In this document: positions 63,986-64,000 of the stretch, one piece after another
How positions within the stretch are numbered: position 1 is the first letter of the stretch
Layout of the letters: the number at the start of each line of letters is the position of its first letter
NCBI RefSeq assembly: GCF_017591425.1
Contig: NW_024465777.1
Span: 5,394,001-5,458,000 of the forward strand
DNA length: 64,000 nt
From: Ochotona curzoniae
Lineage: Eukaryota > Chordata > Mammalia > Lagomorpha > Ochotonidae
Direction of reading: 5' to 3'
Translations under genes and position numbers: made by a program
Notes under the pieces: generated by a model
What the model was told of the DNA's origin: nothing
Database searches by the model: none
Seen by the model: the letters and a program-made list of their open reading frames with translations, nothing else

Positions 63986-64000
63986 GCTTGGGCCATTGGC

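Noticed and set aside
10000..64000. IFI6 and FAM76A exons expected from human synteny
   Set aside because: Looked for their characteristic peptides in both strands and found none. Absence by eye is not proof; a tblastn search with both proteins would settle it.

Overview
This is a window of mammalian genomic DNA, most likely from a lagomorph and probably a pika (Ochotona). The main evidence is roughly 75 copies of a tRNA-derived C-type SINE. Copies carry a tRNA-like head with a GGTTCTAATCC-type B box, a conserved body (CCCATCCAGCTCC ... GGGAGACCTGGA) and an AATAAATCTT(A)n tail. This family is lagomorph-specific. The younger copies differ from the rabbit consensus as I remember it, which favours pika; the species call is an inference. 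There are also low-copy mammal-wide relics (MIR, L2, L1M) and many dinucleotide microsatellites. Nothing prokaryotic, plasmid-like or viral was seen.

The only protein-coding gene I can support is the 5' end of FGR, a Src-family tyrosine kinase, on the minus strand at the left edge. The first coding exon (1173-1392) holds the start codon and the myristoylation/palmitoylation N-terminus. The next exon (628-730) holds the start of the SH3 domain. The rest of FGR lies beyond position 1. The DNA to the right of 1392 is therefore FGR 5'-untranslated introns, promoter and upstream intergenic DNA. GC-rich, CpG-containing stretches at 9.15-9.42 kb and 9.85-10.4 kb are the best candidates for distal FGR promoter or first-exon sequence. 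They contain a perfect kappa-B site and a possible splice donor.

Layout: 0-11 kb, FGR with GC-rich single-copy DNA, two TG microsatellites and a local duplication (7.5-7.9 and 8.6-9.0 kb). 11.9-30.6 kb, a SINE-dense block with an old antisense L1M (26.6-28.1 kb) abutted by an antisense lagomorph L1 3' end that carries a long G-rich tandem repeat (28.1-30.2 kb). 35.6-36.4 kb, an isolated CpG island with CCAAT, CRE-like, TATA-like and GC-box motifs and a 21-bp minisatellite, with no gene I recognise attached. 38.5-42.9 kb, GC-rich, mostly unique DNA with a CTCF-like site and a second CpG-rich patch. 43-64 kb, SINE/LINE-rich DNA including several sense-oriented lagomorph L1 3' ends with very different numbers of the G-rich repeat.

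In human, FGR is followed upstream by IFI6 and then FAM76A. I searched by eye for recognisable IFI6 or FAM76A coding sequence and found none. Long open frames elsewhere cross SINEs, microsatellites or the CpG island and are not supported as genes.
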